DNA of 64,000 nt, taken from positions 1-64,000 of the forward strand of contig JAMHXF010000032.1 in assembly GCA_035910535.1 (NCBI GenBank), given 5' to 3'. Shown here in pieces: positions 26,776 to 36,024 of the stretch. Origin of the DNA: Archangium_A sp035910535. GTDB taxonomy: Bacteria > Myxococcota > Myxococcia > Myxococcales > Myxococcaceae. A program made the translations under genes and the position numbers. The notes under the pieces are model-generated. The model was given only the letters and a program-made list of their open reading frames with translations, was not told the origin of the DNA and did no database searches. The number at the start of each line of letters is the position of its first letter. Positions within the stretch are counted from its first letter, which is position 1.

Positions 26776-29318
26776 CCGACGACGAAGTTGACGAGGCGCT
26801 TCGGCACGAAGACGAACTTCTTCACCGACTTGCCCGCGAGCGCGGCCTTCACCTTGTCGTCGGCTTCGGCGATGGCGCGAACTTCGGCTTCGGTGGCGGC
26901 GATGGGCGCCTTGATTTCGGCGCGCAGCTTGCCGAGCACCTGCACCGCGTACGTCACCGAGTCTTCGACGATGAGCGACGCGTCGAACTTCGGCCAGTTT
27001 TGCACGCTGACGAAGCCCTCACCGCCCATGCGCGTCCAGAGCTCTTCTGCGACGTGCGGCGCGTACGGAGCCAGCAGCGTCACCAGCGCCTTCGCGATCG
27101 ACGTCGGCAGCACCTTCGCGCCGGTGGCCTCGTTCACGAAGGTCATCATGTGGCTGATGGCGGTGTTGAAGCGCATGCCCAGCGTGTCGCGCTCGACGGC
27201 CTGAATGCACTTGTGCAGCGCCTTCTGCAGCGCAGGGTCGCTGTTCTCGGGCACGTCTTGCAGCTTGGCCGCCGCGCCGCCGGTCTCGGTGTCGACGATG
27301 AGGCGCCACACGCGCTCGATGAAGCGCGCGACGCCCGACACGCCGGTGGTCTGCCACGGCTTGACCTGCTCCAGCGGGCCCATGAAGAGCTCGAAGAGCC
27401 GCAGCGCGTCTGCGCCGTGCTCCTCGATGACGTCATCGGGGTTCACCACGTTGAACTTCGACTTCGACATCTTCTCGATCTGCTTGTGCAGCTTCTCGCC
27501 GGTGGCCTTCGCGTACGCGCCGTCTTCGCGATCGTCGACGTCAGCGGGGCCGTAGTACTTCCCGCTCTCGCTCTTGAACGAGTACGCGAGGATCATTCCC
27601 TGATTGAACAGCTTCTGGAACGGCTCGCGCGTGCTGACCACGCCGATGTCGAAGAGCACCTTGTGCCAGAAGCGCGCGTACAGCAGGTGCAACACCGCGT
27701 GCTCCACGCCGCCCACGTACAGGTCGACGGGCATCCAGTACTTCTCGAGCTCCGGGTCCCACGCCTGCTTCGTGTTGTGCGGGTCGAGGAAGCGCAGGTA
27801 GTACCAACACGAGCCGGCCCACTGCGGCATGGTGTTGATTTCGCGCACGCCCTTGCGACCGTCGGGCAGCTCGACCATCAACCAGTCGTTGCCGGCGCGA
27901 CCGAGCGGAGGCTGACCATCGGCCGTCGGCTTGAACTCGTCGACGTGCGGCAACGTCACCGGCAGCTGCGCCTCGGGAATCGTGGCGATGGTGCCGTCTT
28001 CCAGGTGCACGACGGGGAACGGCTCGCCCCAGTAGCGCTGCCGCGAGAAGAGCCAGTCACGCAGGCGGTACTGCACGCGCCGCACGCCGAGCTTCTGCTC
28101 TTCGAGCCACGCCAACATGCGCTGCTTCGCGGCTTCCGTCTTGAGCCCGTCGAGCAGCCCTGAGTTCACCGCCACGCCTTCTTCGGTGTGCGCCGTCTCT
28201 TGAACGTCTTTGCCACCGCTCACCACCTCGATGATGGGCAACTTGAACTGTTTGGCGAAAGCGTGGTCCCGCTCGTCGTGTGCGGGCACGGCCATGATGG
28301 CGCCGGTGCCGTACGTCGAGAGCACGTAGTCAGCGACCCACACCGGCACCTTCGCGCCGTTCGCGGGGTTGATGGCGTACGCGCCGGTGAACACGCCGGT
28401 CTTGTCTTTGGCGAGGTCGGTGCGCGCGAGGTCGGTCTTCTGGCCTGCAGTCGTGACGTAGGCGTCGACGGCGGCTTTCTGAGCGGCCGTGGTGATGACG
28501 CTGACCAACGCGTGTTCAGGCGCGAGCACGCAGTACGTCGCGCCGAACAGCGTGTCGGGGCGCGTGGTGAAGACGATGAACGAGTCGTCGCGGCCGTCGA
28601 CGCGGAACTGCACCTCCGCGCCTTCTGACTTGCCGATCCAATTGCGCTGCATCTCCTTGACGCCTTCGGGCCAGTCGACCGACTCGAGTTCGGTCAACAA
28701 GCGCTCTGCGTACACGGGGATCTTCAACATCCACTGCTTCATCATGCGGCGCTCGACGACGTCGCCGGTCTCGACGTACTTGCCGTCTTTGACCTCTTCG
28801 TTCGCGAGCACGGTGCCGAGCGCAGGGCACCAGTTCACCGGCACCTCGGCCATGTACGCGAGGCCGCGCTCGTAGAGCTTCAAGAAAATCCACTGCGTCC
28901 ACCGGTAGTACTCAGGTGACGTGGTGTCGACCTCGCGCGACCAGTCGTAGCTGAAGCCGATGCGCTTGAGCTGCCGGCGAAAATTGTCGACGTTGCGCTT
29001 GGTGATGACGGCCGGGTGAATGCCTTCGCGCACGGCCGAACGTTCCGCAGGCAGACCGAACGCGTCCCAGCCCATGGGGTGCAGCACGTTGAAGCCGAGC
29101 ATGCGCTTGATGCGCGCGATGACGTCGGTGGCCGTGTAGCCCTCGGGGTGGCCGATGTGCAGGCCGGCGCCCGACGGGTACGGGAACATGTCGAGTACGT
29201 AGTACTTGGGCTTCTTCTTGAGCTCGGTCAGGTCGGTGGGCGTGTGAAAGGCCTGCTTTTCTTCCCAGGCGGCTTGCCACTTCGGCTCGATGACAGAGGG
29301 CTCGTAACGAAACGTCAT
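26772..29318 (-). CDS. leuS: Leucyl-tRNA synthetase
   Basis: The 848-aa class I synthetase starts at MTFRYEPSVIEPKWQ. It carries the HIGH motif (PSGAGLHIGHPEGYTATD), a CP1 editing domain (TTRPDTLFGATYCVLAPEH) and KMSKS (EKMSKSKFNVVNPDDV). The length is normal. An upstream in-frame extension to 29990 overlaps a divergent gene and is rejected. It is translationally coupled to lptE. Confidence 0.97.
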   Translation of the reverse strand: MTFRYEPSVIEPKWQAAWEEKQAFHTPTDLTELKKKPKYYVLDMFPYPSGAGLHIGHPEGYTATDVIARIKRMLGFNVLHPMGWDAFGLPAERSAVREGIHPAVITKRNVDNFRRQLKRIGFSYDWSREVDTTSPEYYRWTQWIFLKLYERGLAYMAEVPVNWCPALGTVLANEEVKDGKYVETGDVVERRMMKQWMLKIPVYAERLLTELESVDWPEGVKEMQRNWIGKSEGAEVQFRVDGRDDSFIVFTTRPDTLFGATYCVLAPEHALVSVITTAAQKAAVDAYVTTAGQKTDLARTDLAKDKTGVFTGAYAINPANGAKVPVWVADYVLSTYGTGAIMAVPAHDERDHAFAKQFKLPIIEVVSGGKDVQETAHTEEGVAVNSGLLDGLKTEAAKQRMLAWLEEQKLGVRRVQYRLRDWLFSRQRYWGEPFPVVHLEDGTIATIPEAQLPVTLPHVDEFKPTADGQPPLGRAGNDWLMVELPDGRKGVREINTMPQWAGSCWYYLRFLDPHNTKQAWDPELEKYWMPVDLYVGGVEHAVLHLLYARFWHKVLFDIGVVSTREPFQKLFNQGMILAYSFKSESGKYYGPADVDDREDGAYAKATGEKLHKQIEKMSKSKFNVVNPDDVIEEHGADALRLFELFMGPLEQVKPWQTTGVSGVARFIERVWRLIVDTETGGAAAKLQDVPENSDPALQKALHKCIQAVERDTLGMRFNTAISHMMTFVNEATGAKVLPTSIAKALVTLLAPYAPHVAEELWTRMGGEGFVSVQNWPKFDASLIVEDSVTYAVQVLGKLRAEIKAPIAATEAEVRAIAEADDKVKAALAGKSVKKFVFVPKRLVNFVVG

Positions 29319-29369
29319 GGGCGCGGCCTTGTAGGGGAGCGAGACGTTTGCGTCTACGCTCCGCCGCGC

Positions 29370-29975
29370 GTGGAACCCTCGCAGCATGAAGTCGAGTTCG
29401 AGCAACGCCGCCTCAAGCCGGGCGCGCTCCCGCAGTCGCTCACGCCGGGGAAAGAGCGCTTCAAGGGCCTGTTGGTGCGCGCGAGACTCATGCGAGCGGC
29501 CTTCGTGGTGGTCGGCGCGGCGTCGATCGCCTTCGCCACGCAACGCGCCGGTATTCCGCTCGGTGGTGCGCTGTGCCTGTTCTTCGTGGCGCTGCCGGTG
29601 CTGTGGGTCGGCGGGTGGATCTTCGGGTTCCTCTTTCAAGCGCGGCGCGCTGCACGAAAACTCACGCAGCACGTCGGCTCGACGAAGTGGCAAGACGAGC
29701 TCGCCGCCGCGACCGTCGTCGAGAGAATCAAACTCTCGGTCAACGAGCTCGGGCTGTCGGTGACGAACTCCGACGGCACGCAGCTCATCGGGTGGAACCG
29801 CGTGCGCATCGAGCGCCTCGCCGCCGGGTCTCTCGCGGTGTTCTTTCACACGCAGCACGAAGGGCTCGCGCTCAACGAGAGCCTCAACGTACCAGGCACT
29901 GCGTTTTCGTCGACCGACGCCTTCGACGCGTTCTGTCTCGAGATGCAGCGCCACGTGTGGAACGCACAGCGCTGA
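29370..29975 (+). CDS. YcxB-like small membrane protein
   Basis: The 201-aa protein starts at GTG 29370, which clears the divergent leuS start. Two membrane segments (MRAAFVVVGAASIAFATQRAG, LCLFFVALPVLWVGGWIFGF) are followed by a soluble domain with LSVTNSDGTQLIGWNRVRIE, the pattern of YcxB-like C-terminal domains. Its function is unknown. The family assignment is by eye only. Confidence 0.6.
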   Translation: MEPSQHEVEFEQRRLKPGALPQSLTPGKERFKGLLVRARLMRAAFVVVGAASIAFATQRAGIPLGGALCLFFVALPVLWVGGWIFGFLFQARRAARKLTQHVGSTKWQDELAAATVVERIKLSVNELGLSVTNSDGTQLIGWNRVRIERLAAGSLAVFFHTQHEGLALNESLNVPGTAFSSTDAFDAFCLEMQRHVWNAQR

Positions 29976-30420
29976 GAGCTGCAGCAACATCGGAAACCGA
30001 GGTTTTTGCAGCCCTCGTCATGGAAGCAGAACGGTAGCCGCACGCTCAACGCCGGTCTCCCCCTACGCGCGGAGAGTCGGAGGGTTCGAGCGACGAGTCG
30101 GAGCTTCACTTCGACGAGTCGAAGCCTCACGTCGGCAAGTCGAAGCCTCACGTCGGCGCGTCGCAGCTTCACGTCGATGCGCCGGTGCCGTGGTTCGAAC
30201 ACCACACTCACACGTCGACGCGTCGGAGCCACCTTCCAAACACCGCACTCACATCGACGTGTCGAACGTTCGCTTTCGCGCTGCACGTCTCGCGCTTCGA
30301 CGAGTCCAGCGCGTACTTTGGCACGTCGAACTCCGTCGCCGCTTTGCACGCCAAAACGACAACGGCGCCGCGCTCCCGAAGAGCACGACGCCGGTCGACT
30401 TCACGAACTGGCGAGCCTGC
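29976..30420. other. 445-bp convergent intergenic region holding a degenerate tandem repeat
   Basis: No convincing coding sequence was found. Both strands stay open only because of the repeat. The right part, to 30420, shows nothing further. Confidence 0.5.
30070..30260. repeat. 21-bp tandem repeat, four good copies plus decayed flanks
   Basis: Units at 30091-30111, 30112-30132, 30133-30153 and 30154-30174 follow CGACGAGTCGAAGCCTCACGT with few changes. Decayed units flank them, including one at 30175-30195 and CACTCACACGTCGACGCGTC-like pieces to about 30260. A period of 21 would read as a 7-residue repeat in any frame, but no start or ribosome site supports translation. Confidence 0.75.
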
Positions 30421-31278
30421 TCACCAACCAGCGCGGCGAATGCCCTTGTACGCGCTGGTGACCGAGCGGAGGTTGTGCACGATGCCGTAGCTGCAGCCGC
30501 GCGCTTCGTAGGCCCAGATCGAGCCCCACGCATCGCCCGATTCGTAGATGACAATGTGGCCCGCGCCGCCCGAGTTGTAGACGAGCGCGTCGCCCTTGAT
30601 GACGTTCGAGCGGCTGACCGTGCTCCACAGCGGGTTGCTGCCGACGAAGTGAATCGTGCCGTAGGGGTGCGAGTCCGTCGTCATCGTCGTGTTGGTCGAC
30701 GGCACGTGCCAGACCTTCGCCACATAGCCCGAGCAGTCGGCGCCGTAGCTGCCGCCGTGCGAGCAGCTGGGGCAGTTCCCGGTGCAGGTGCCCTTCGTCG
30801 ACGACGTCGCGCCGTTCGGAATCCACCGGCCGTGGCCCCACCAGTACGAGAAGCCCACGCCGCCCTTGGCGCGCGCGATGGCCTCATCACGCACCGAGCC
30901 CGAAGGCGTCGTGGGGGTCGTCGGCGACGAGACGAGCGTCAGGTACGCGCCGCTCGCCCAGCCCGTCACGCCGTTGTACTTCACGTTGTAGAACGCGCCC
31001 GACGGCGTGGTGCGGTTCACGGTGGTGACCGTCGCGCCCTGCGGAATGACCAGGCGAACCTGGTAGCCCGTGCCCGCGCCCGTGCGCAGGTTCAGGTTCG
31101 ACGTCGTCTTCAGCGTCGAGCCCAGCGCCACACCGCCGCTCAGCTCGCTCGAGATGGAGGCGAGATCATCGGCGCCGACCAGCACTTCACCTTCAGCTTC
31201 GGTGTCGCCGGCCGTGCCAGCGCAACCAACCATCACCACCGTCGCCGAAAGCACCATCAGTCGGAGCGTCGTCTTCAT
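30421..31278 (-). CDS. Lipoprotein with SH3b domain and NlpC/P60-type peptidase domain
   Basis: The 285-aa protein starts at MKTTLRLMVL (31278). Lipobox VMVGC. A bacterial SH3 domain spans roughly residues 50-115 (LNLRTGAGTGYQVRLVIPQG, GVTGWASGAYL), then a Ser/Thr/Pro linker and an NlpC/P60-like fold with nucleophile in YGADCSGYVAKVW and His in GHIVIYE. Such enzymes cut peptidoglycan stem peptides. A Cys-rich insertion (GTCTGNCPSCSHGG) precedes the active Cys. It is divergent from the NHL-like gene. Confidence 0.82.
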   Translation of the reverse strand: MKTTLRLMVLSATVVMVGCAGTAGDTEAEGEVLVGADDLASISSELSGGVALGSTLKTTSNLNLRTGAGTGYQVRLVIPQGATVTTVNRTTPSGAFYNVKYNGVTGWASGAYLTLVSSPTTPTTPSGSVRDEAIARAKGGVGFSYWWGHGRWIPNGATSSTKGTCTGNCPSCSHGGSYGADCSGYVAKVWHVPSTNTTMTTDSHPYGTIHFVGSNPLWSTVSRSNVIKGDALVYNSGGAGHIVIYESGDAWGSIWAYEARGCSYGIVHNLRSVTSAYKGIRRAGW

Positions 31279-31456
31279 GCGCGACCCCATTTGCGAGCCG
31301 CGTGCCGATCAGGAAGCCCGCTCGGAAGACCCGCAAAACCGACAAGTTGATTTACATTTTACGGGTACTTTTTCCCCCGTTTCCTCTGCGTTGATCGAGA
31401 ACAGGCTGTCTGAAACCAGTGCACTTGTGGGGTCTCAACCCCGCAAGGAGACAGAC

Positions 31457-32611
31457 GTGACGACACCGCCAGACCGTGCTTTCAAGCGCCGCTTCATGAG
31501 CCGGAACGCACGAATCGGAGCGGTCATCGGGCTGGTGGTGGTGGCGCTGGTGGTGTGGCTGCTGACGCGGCCGACCGAAGGCGGCATCGAGCTCGTCTCG
31601 GAAGAAGTGGCGCGCGACGGAGGTCTGGCGCCGGGCATCGACCGCGCTGCAGCGGAGCGGGTGTCGGCGTTGAGGACAGGGGCGGTCAGCGGTGATGGTG
31701 GAGTGCCCTCGGCGCGGACAGGTGGCGGCACTGTGGTCGCCGAGTTCGGCTGGGGCAGCGGTGAAAACCAGCTCGGCAAGACGGCGCCCGACGAAGCGAA
31801 CCCCGAGGGGCCGATGAGCTTCACCGTCGACGCGCTCGGCCAGACGTGGATTCTGGATCAAGTGAATGGCCGGCTGGTGAAGGTCGACCGCAACGGAAAG
31901 CAGCTGGGCTCGGTGCCACTGCCGGTGCAGGCCGGGCAAGAGGTGGTGACGACGGCTGACGGCAAGATGCTGGTGATGGACCGCCTCGTCGACAAAGCCG
32001 TCGCGGTGCTGGGCCCCGACGGGAAACAGCTCGGTGAGTTGCCCATTGAAGGCAAAGGGCTCGAAGAAGGCGGCGCGTCGAGCGGCCTCTTCGTCGACGG
32101 AGAGGACGTGTACGTCGAGCGCGAGCACGGCGACTCGATTCGCATCGGAGACACGTCGGGCAAGGTGAACCCCGAGCGCCCCGAGGTGCCCGGCCGCCCC
32201 GCTGGTGATGGCCGCACGTTTCTGACGGCGGGCATCGTCGACGGAGCCAGCGGCGCAGTGACGGTGACGGCCATCGACCGCCCGTCGCTGCAGCACCGCT
32301 TCACGCGGCAGTTGGTGTTGGGGCAGCGCGTCTTCGGCCTCAACGCGCTCGACGCAGATCGCAGCGGCATCATCTACCTGGGCACCATTCTCGAGGCGCC
32401 GGGCTCGACTGCAGAGGTGCCGCAGTTCGCCATCACCCTGCTCTGCCTCGACCCGCTCGACGGGCGGCCGCTCGCCGCGTCGCAGATTCCGGCGAACTCC
32501 ACGCCTGAAGAGACGTTTCGTGAGCTGCAGGTGCTGCCTGAAGGCGGCGTGCTGTTTCTGGCGCGCACCGCGCAGGGCGCGCAGTTGGTCCGCTACCAGT
32601 GCGGTCAGTGA
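31457..32611 (+). CDS. Membrane-anchored β-propeller-like protein
   Basis: The 384-aa protein starts at GTG 31457, chosen because AAGGAG at 31445-31450 stands 6 nt before it. One membrane segment (IGAVIGLVVVALVVWLLT) precedes an exported part with NHL/Vgb-like propeller repeats (FTVDALGQTWILDQVNGRLVK, VVTTADGKMLVMD). It may be a protein-protein scaffold in the envelope; no specific role is recognised. Confidence 0.65.
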   Translation: MTTPPDRAFKRRFMSRNARIGAVIGLVVVALVVWLLTRPTEGGIELVSEEVARDGGLAPGIDRAAAERVSALRTGAVSGDGGVPSARTGGGTVVAEFGWGSGENQLGKTAPDEANPEGPMSFTVDALGQTWILDQVNGRLVKVDRNGKQLGSVPLPVQAGQEVVTTADGKMLVMDRLVDKAVAVLGPDGKQLGELPIEGKGLEEGGASSGLFVDGEDVYVEREHGDSIRIGDTSGKVNPERPEVPGRPAGDGRTFLTAGIVDGASGAVTVTAIDRPSLQHRFTRQLVLGQRVFGLNALDADRSGIIYLGTILEAPGSTAEVPQFAITLLCLDPLDGRPLAASQIPANSTPEETFRELQVLPEGGVLFLARTAQGAQLVRYQCGQ

Positions 32612-32614
32612 CGG

Positions 32615-34564
32615 TCAGTTCTTGAGCGCCTCGGCGAACGCACCTTCAGCCTGGTGCGCGTCGCGCTGCACGCTGTCGACGAGCGCCTTGAGCTTGCCGC
32701 GCTCCATGGGGCGCGTGGTGGGCGAGGCGACGGTGTCGACGGTGACGAGCACCGGCACGATGTAGCGCTGCTCCGAGGGCTCGAAGCTGATGCCGGCCGC
32801 TGCACCTCCGACGGCGGAGATCTTCGGCGGCTTCGCGAACGACACCGCGAGCTCGCGCCGCGAGACACCCACCACCGCCGCGTGCTGGCGCTCGTCCGAC
32901 ATCGACACCGGCGAGGCCGACGCTTCACGAACGTCACGCGAGAGCGCGGGCTCTTTGCGCCACGCGCTCGCCCAGCGACGGCCCTCGGCTGCTTCTTTCG
33001 CCGCCGCAGTCTCGGGGTTCGCCAACGCCGCGAGGCCGTGCAGCCGCGGAATCAGCGCCTTCGCCGCGCCCAGCACCGCACCAGCGGCTTGACCGTCGGG
33101 GCCGCGCGCCTGCAGGCCCTGAAGCTGCTCGGCCTGCAGCGCCTGCACGAGCCGCTCGAGCGACGTGGCGGCACGTGAATAGAGCTCGGGCACGGGCTCG
33201 ACCTCGAGCGCCGGAGGCACCAGCAGGCGAACCTCCAGCTTGCTGCGTTCGCCGTCTTCCCGCTCGATGCCTGCCCCGCGCGCGCGGCCTTCTGCGGCGC
33301 TGCCGAGCAACGTGGCGAACGCGCCCTGCAGGCGATCTCTCCAGTCGCCGTCGAAGCGAACGCTCTTCACCGCGTCCGTCGCGCACAGCGGCGCCAGCAT
33401 GGATTCGCGCGCCGTCGGCCACGACTCGAGGCGCGGGTTCACCCGACCGTCGGCCACGGCGTTCGCCAGCTCTGCGTAGGCCTCGCGACGCTCGACGCCC
33501 GAGAGCTCGGAGAGGAACGTGTTGAACGGCGTGTTGGCCGTTGCCACCAGGCCCGGCGGGAGCCGCTCGTCGACGGGGAGTGACTCGAGAAAATCGTTGA
33601 GGCGCTCGAGGCTCTCGCCCGGGTTTCCCGCCGCCTTGTCCTTCCACAGCGCGATGGCTTCTTTGGTGGGCACGCCGAGGAAACGATCTCGCCGAGAGCG
33701 CACGCGGTCCCACAGCGCGCCCAGCGTTGCGTCTTTCGTGGCCATGTCGAGGAACAGCAACACCGCCGCCGAACCTGCACGCGAGCGCTCGAAGGGCTGC
33801 GCCATCACCTGCATGCGAACCCACGCGCACGACGACTCAGGTCGCCAGCTCCACGGCGCAGGAGCCACCAGTGCGTCGGGGCTCTGGGTGAGGCGCGAAA
33901 TCTCCGCGTCGACGGCGCCCGACGCGTCGGCATCGGCGCGCACGTTGGCGGGCACCTTCGTCTTGTCGAGGCACGCCACGCCGGCGGCGACGCGCGCGGC
34001 CAACGCCAACGAGCCTTCTTTCACGTCACCGGTGCCGCGCTGGTGCCGAGCCAGCGACGACGAGAGCACGCGGTTCCACAGCTCGCGGCGCAGCGCTTCG
34101 GTGTCGAGCTCTTCACCGGCCAGCGCGCTCTGCTCGAGCTGGCGCACCTGCCACGCGACGGCTTCGGCCGAGAACAGCAGCTTGGGTTCTGCGGGGTCCA
34201 ACGGGGGCCGCAGCTTCGAGCCCTTCTTGAGCGCGAGCGGGTTGTCGGAGTCGATGGCGTTGTCGGCGACGCTCGTGAACGCCGTCGCCAGCTTGCCGGT
34301 CTCGACGCCGCGCCCTGCGGAGACTTCCCACGGCGCGCCCGCTTCGACGCGGAGCTTCATCGTCTTCGGCAGCGCCTTGAGAAACGCCTTCACCTTCTCT
34401 TCGCCGTGCGCGGCGATGGCGTCGGGTGAACCGCCAGCGCCCTTCACGGCGGTGAGATCATACGAATACTCGAGCGCGCCGTCGGGCAACGGCTTCACCA
34501 CGTACGGTGAGAGGTCGACCATCGGCACCGCAGAGAGCGAAAGCAGCAACGACGGCAGCAGCAC
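32615..34564 (-). CDS. Large exported hypothetical protein
   Basis: The 649-aa protein has a short signal peptide (LLPSLLLSLSAVPM). The body is Ala-, Glu- and Arg-rich and mainly helical, with no recognised domain. It is the last gene of the minus-strand run, with its start 3 nt after the end of cheY, so it may belong to the chemosensory operon. Confidence 0.6.
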   Translation of the reverse strand: MLLPSLLLSLSAVPMVDLSPYVVKPLPDGALEYSYDLTAVKGAGGSPDAIAAHGEEKVKAFLKALPKTMKLRVEAGAPWEVSAGRGVETGKLATAFTSVADNAIDSDNPLALKKGSKLRPPLDPAEPKLLFSAEAVAWQVRQLEQSALAGEELDTEALRRELWNRVLSSSLARHQRGTGDVKEGSLALAARVAAGVACLDKTKVPANVRADADASGAVDAEISRLTQSPDALVAPAPWSWRPESSCAWVRMQVMAQPFERSRAGSAAVLLFLDMATKDATLGALWDRVRSRRDRFLGVPTKEAIALWKDKAAGNPGESLERLNDFLESLPVDERLPPGLVATANTPFNTFLSELSGVERREAYAELANAVADGRVNPRLESWPTARESMLAPLCATDAVKSVRFDGDWRDRLQGAFATLLGSAAEGRARGAGIEREDGERSKLEVRLLVPPALEVEPVPELYSRAATSLERLVQALQAEQLQGLQARGPDGQAAGAVLGAAKALIPRLHGLAALANPETAAAKEAAEGRRWASAWRKEPALSRDVREASASPVSMSDERQHAAVVGVSRRELAVSFAKPPKISAVGGAAAGISFEPSEQRYIVPVLVTVDTVASPTTRPMERGKLKALVDSVQRDAHQAEGAFAEALKN

Positions 34565-34567
34565 GTG

Positions 34568-34945
34568 TCACTCCTCGAGCGAGAGCAGCTGGCGCACGGT
34601 GTCGAGCACCTCCTGCGCCTTCACCGGCTTGATGAGGTACGCCGACGCGCCCAGCTTCATGGCGCGCTCGCGATCTTCTTCGGCCGCTTCGGTGGTGATG
34701 ATGACGATGGGCAACCTGTCGTTGCCCGGGTCACTACGCAGGTGCGACGTCAGCTTCAGCCCGTCGAGCACCGGCATGTTGATGTCGGTCAACACGATGT
34801 CGAATTGGCCACCCTGGAACTTCTTGATGGCCTCGGCGCCGTCTTGCGCTTCGACGCACACGATGTCGCCGATGCGCTGGAGCGCGTACATCACGCTGCG
34901 CCGCAGCTGCATCGAGTCATCAACAACCAACGCACGAATCGTCAT
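34568..34945 (-). CDS. cheY: CheY-like single-domain response regulator (distal copy)
   Basis: The 125-aa receiver domain starts at MTIRALVVDDS. The acidic pocket DD, phospho-acceptor in VLTDINMPVLDG, conserved Thr in VIITTEA and Lys in YLIKPV are all present. It lacks an output domain and so should act by protein binding. It follows cheB by 38 nt. It could be the output or a phosphate sink of the cluster. Confidence 0.9.
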   Translation of the reverse strand: MTIRALVVDDSMQLRRSVMYALQRIGDIVCVEAQDGAEAIKKFQGGQFDIVLTDINMPVLDGLKLTSHLRSDPGNDRLPIVIITTEAAEEDRERAMKLGASAYLIKPVKAQEVLDTVRQLLSLEE

Positions 34946-34983
34946 GGCGAGCGCGACGGTAGACAATTTCGCCGCGCCTGACT

Positions 34984-36024
34984 TCAACCCAATGCACGGG
35001 CGAGCGCCGGGCCCAGCTCATCGAGCGGCAACACGCGCTTCACGGCCCCCGCTTTGATCGCCGCGCCGGGCATGCCGAAGACCACCGCCGTCGACTCGGC
35101 CTCGGCCCACACCTCGACGCCGGCCTTCTCGAGCGCGCGAGCGCCCTTCGCGCCGTCGTCGCCCATGCCCGTCAACACCACCGCGCGCGTGCCCGGAGGC
35201 GCGACCTTCGCGGCGCTGGTGAAGAGGCGATCGACCGAGGGCGCGTGGGCGTCGCCAGGCGTCGTCATCTTCACCAACAGCACCAGCTTGCCGTTGCGCT
35301 CATCGAGCTCGACCTGCTCACCACCCGGCGCGACGTAGACCCGCCCCGCGACGACCGGGTCGCCGTTGGCCGCCTCCACCACGCGGAAGGGGATCGCCTG
35401 ATCGAGCCGCTCGGCGAACGCGCGCGTGAAGAGCGCAGGCATGTGCTGCGCGACGACGACGCACACCGGCAGCCCCGCGAGCGACTCGAGCACCTTCTGC
35501 ACCGCCGGCGGCCCACCCGTCGACGCGCCGAGCAACACCAGCCGCGTGAGGTCGGGCAACTTCTTCGCGGTCGCGGCCTTCGCGCGGAGCACCGGGGCCT
35601 TGCGCTCTTCACGCCGCATGAACGGCGCCGAGCGCAGCTTCTCGATGAGCTCCGAGCGCATGGCCGTGAAGCTCGCTTCGCCACCGTTGGGCCGCGCCAC
35701 GAAGTCGAAGGCGCCGAGCTGCAGCGCCTTGAAGACGTCTGACGGGTGGCCGTACGACGAGACCACGATGACCGGCGTCGGCTTGCGCGCCATCAACAAC
35801 CGCAAGAACGAGTACCCGTCCATCTTCGGCATCTCGAGGTCGAGCGTGACGACGTCGGGAGAGAGCTGCAGCGCGAGCTTCAGGCCCTCTTCGCCGTCGG
35901 CGGCGCGCCCGACGACCTCGATGCCCGGCGCAGACTCCAGCACCTTCGAGAGCGCTCTGCGGTTGGTCGCCGAGTCGTCGACGATCAACACGCGAATCGG
36001 CTGCTGCAACTTCTCGCGCGTCAT
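34984..36024 (-). CDS. cheB: Chemotaxis protein-glutamate methylesterase CheB
   Basis: The 346-aa protein has an N-terminal receiver (IRVLIVDDSATNRRAL, VVTLDLEMPKMDG) and a C-terminal methylesterase with catalytic Ser in LGASTGGPPAV, His in AQHMPALFT and Asp in TGMGDDGAKGA. It removes methyl groups from receptor glutamates when phosphorylated by CheA. The stop of cheR overlaps its start by 4 nt, pairing the two adaptation enzymes. Confidence 0.95.
   Translation of the reverse strand: MTREKLQQPIRVLIVDDSATNRRALSKVLESAPGIEVVGRAADGEEGLKLALQLSPDVVTLDLEMPKMDGYSFLRLLMARKPTPVIVVSSYGHPSDVFKALQLGAFDFVARPNGGEASFTAMRSELIEKLRSAPFMRREERKAPVLRAKAATAKKLPDLTRLVLLGASTGGPPAVQKVLESLAGLPVCVVVAQHMPALFTRAFAERLDQAIPFRVVEAANGDPVVAGRVYVAPGGEQVELDERNGKLVLLVKMTTPGDAHAPSVDRLFTSAAKVAPPGTRAVVLTGMGDDGAKGARALEKAGVEVWAEAESTAVVFGMPGAAIKAGAVKRVLPLDELGPALARALG

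Noticed and set aside
29319..29990. Upstream extension of leuS
   Set aside because: LeuS begins at MTFRYEP; the extension has low-complexity residues and overlaps the divergent YcxB-like gene.
30190..31350. 386-aa plus-strand frame over the repeat and SH3/P60 gene
   Set aside because: Starts inside the tandem repeat and is Arg/Ala-rich shadow of the real minus-strand lipoprotein gene.
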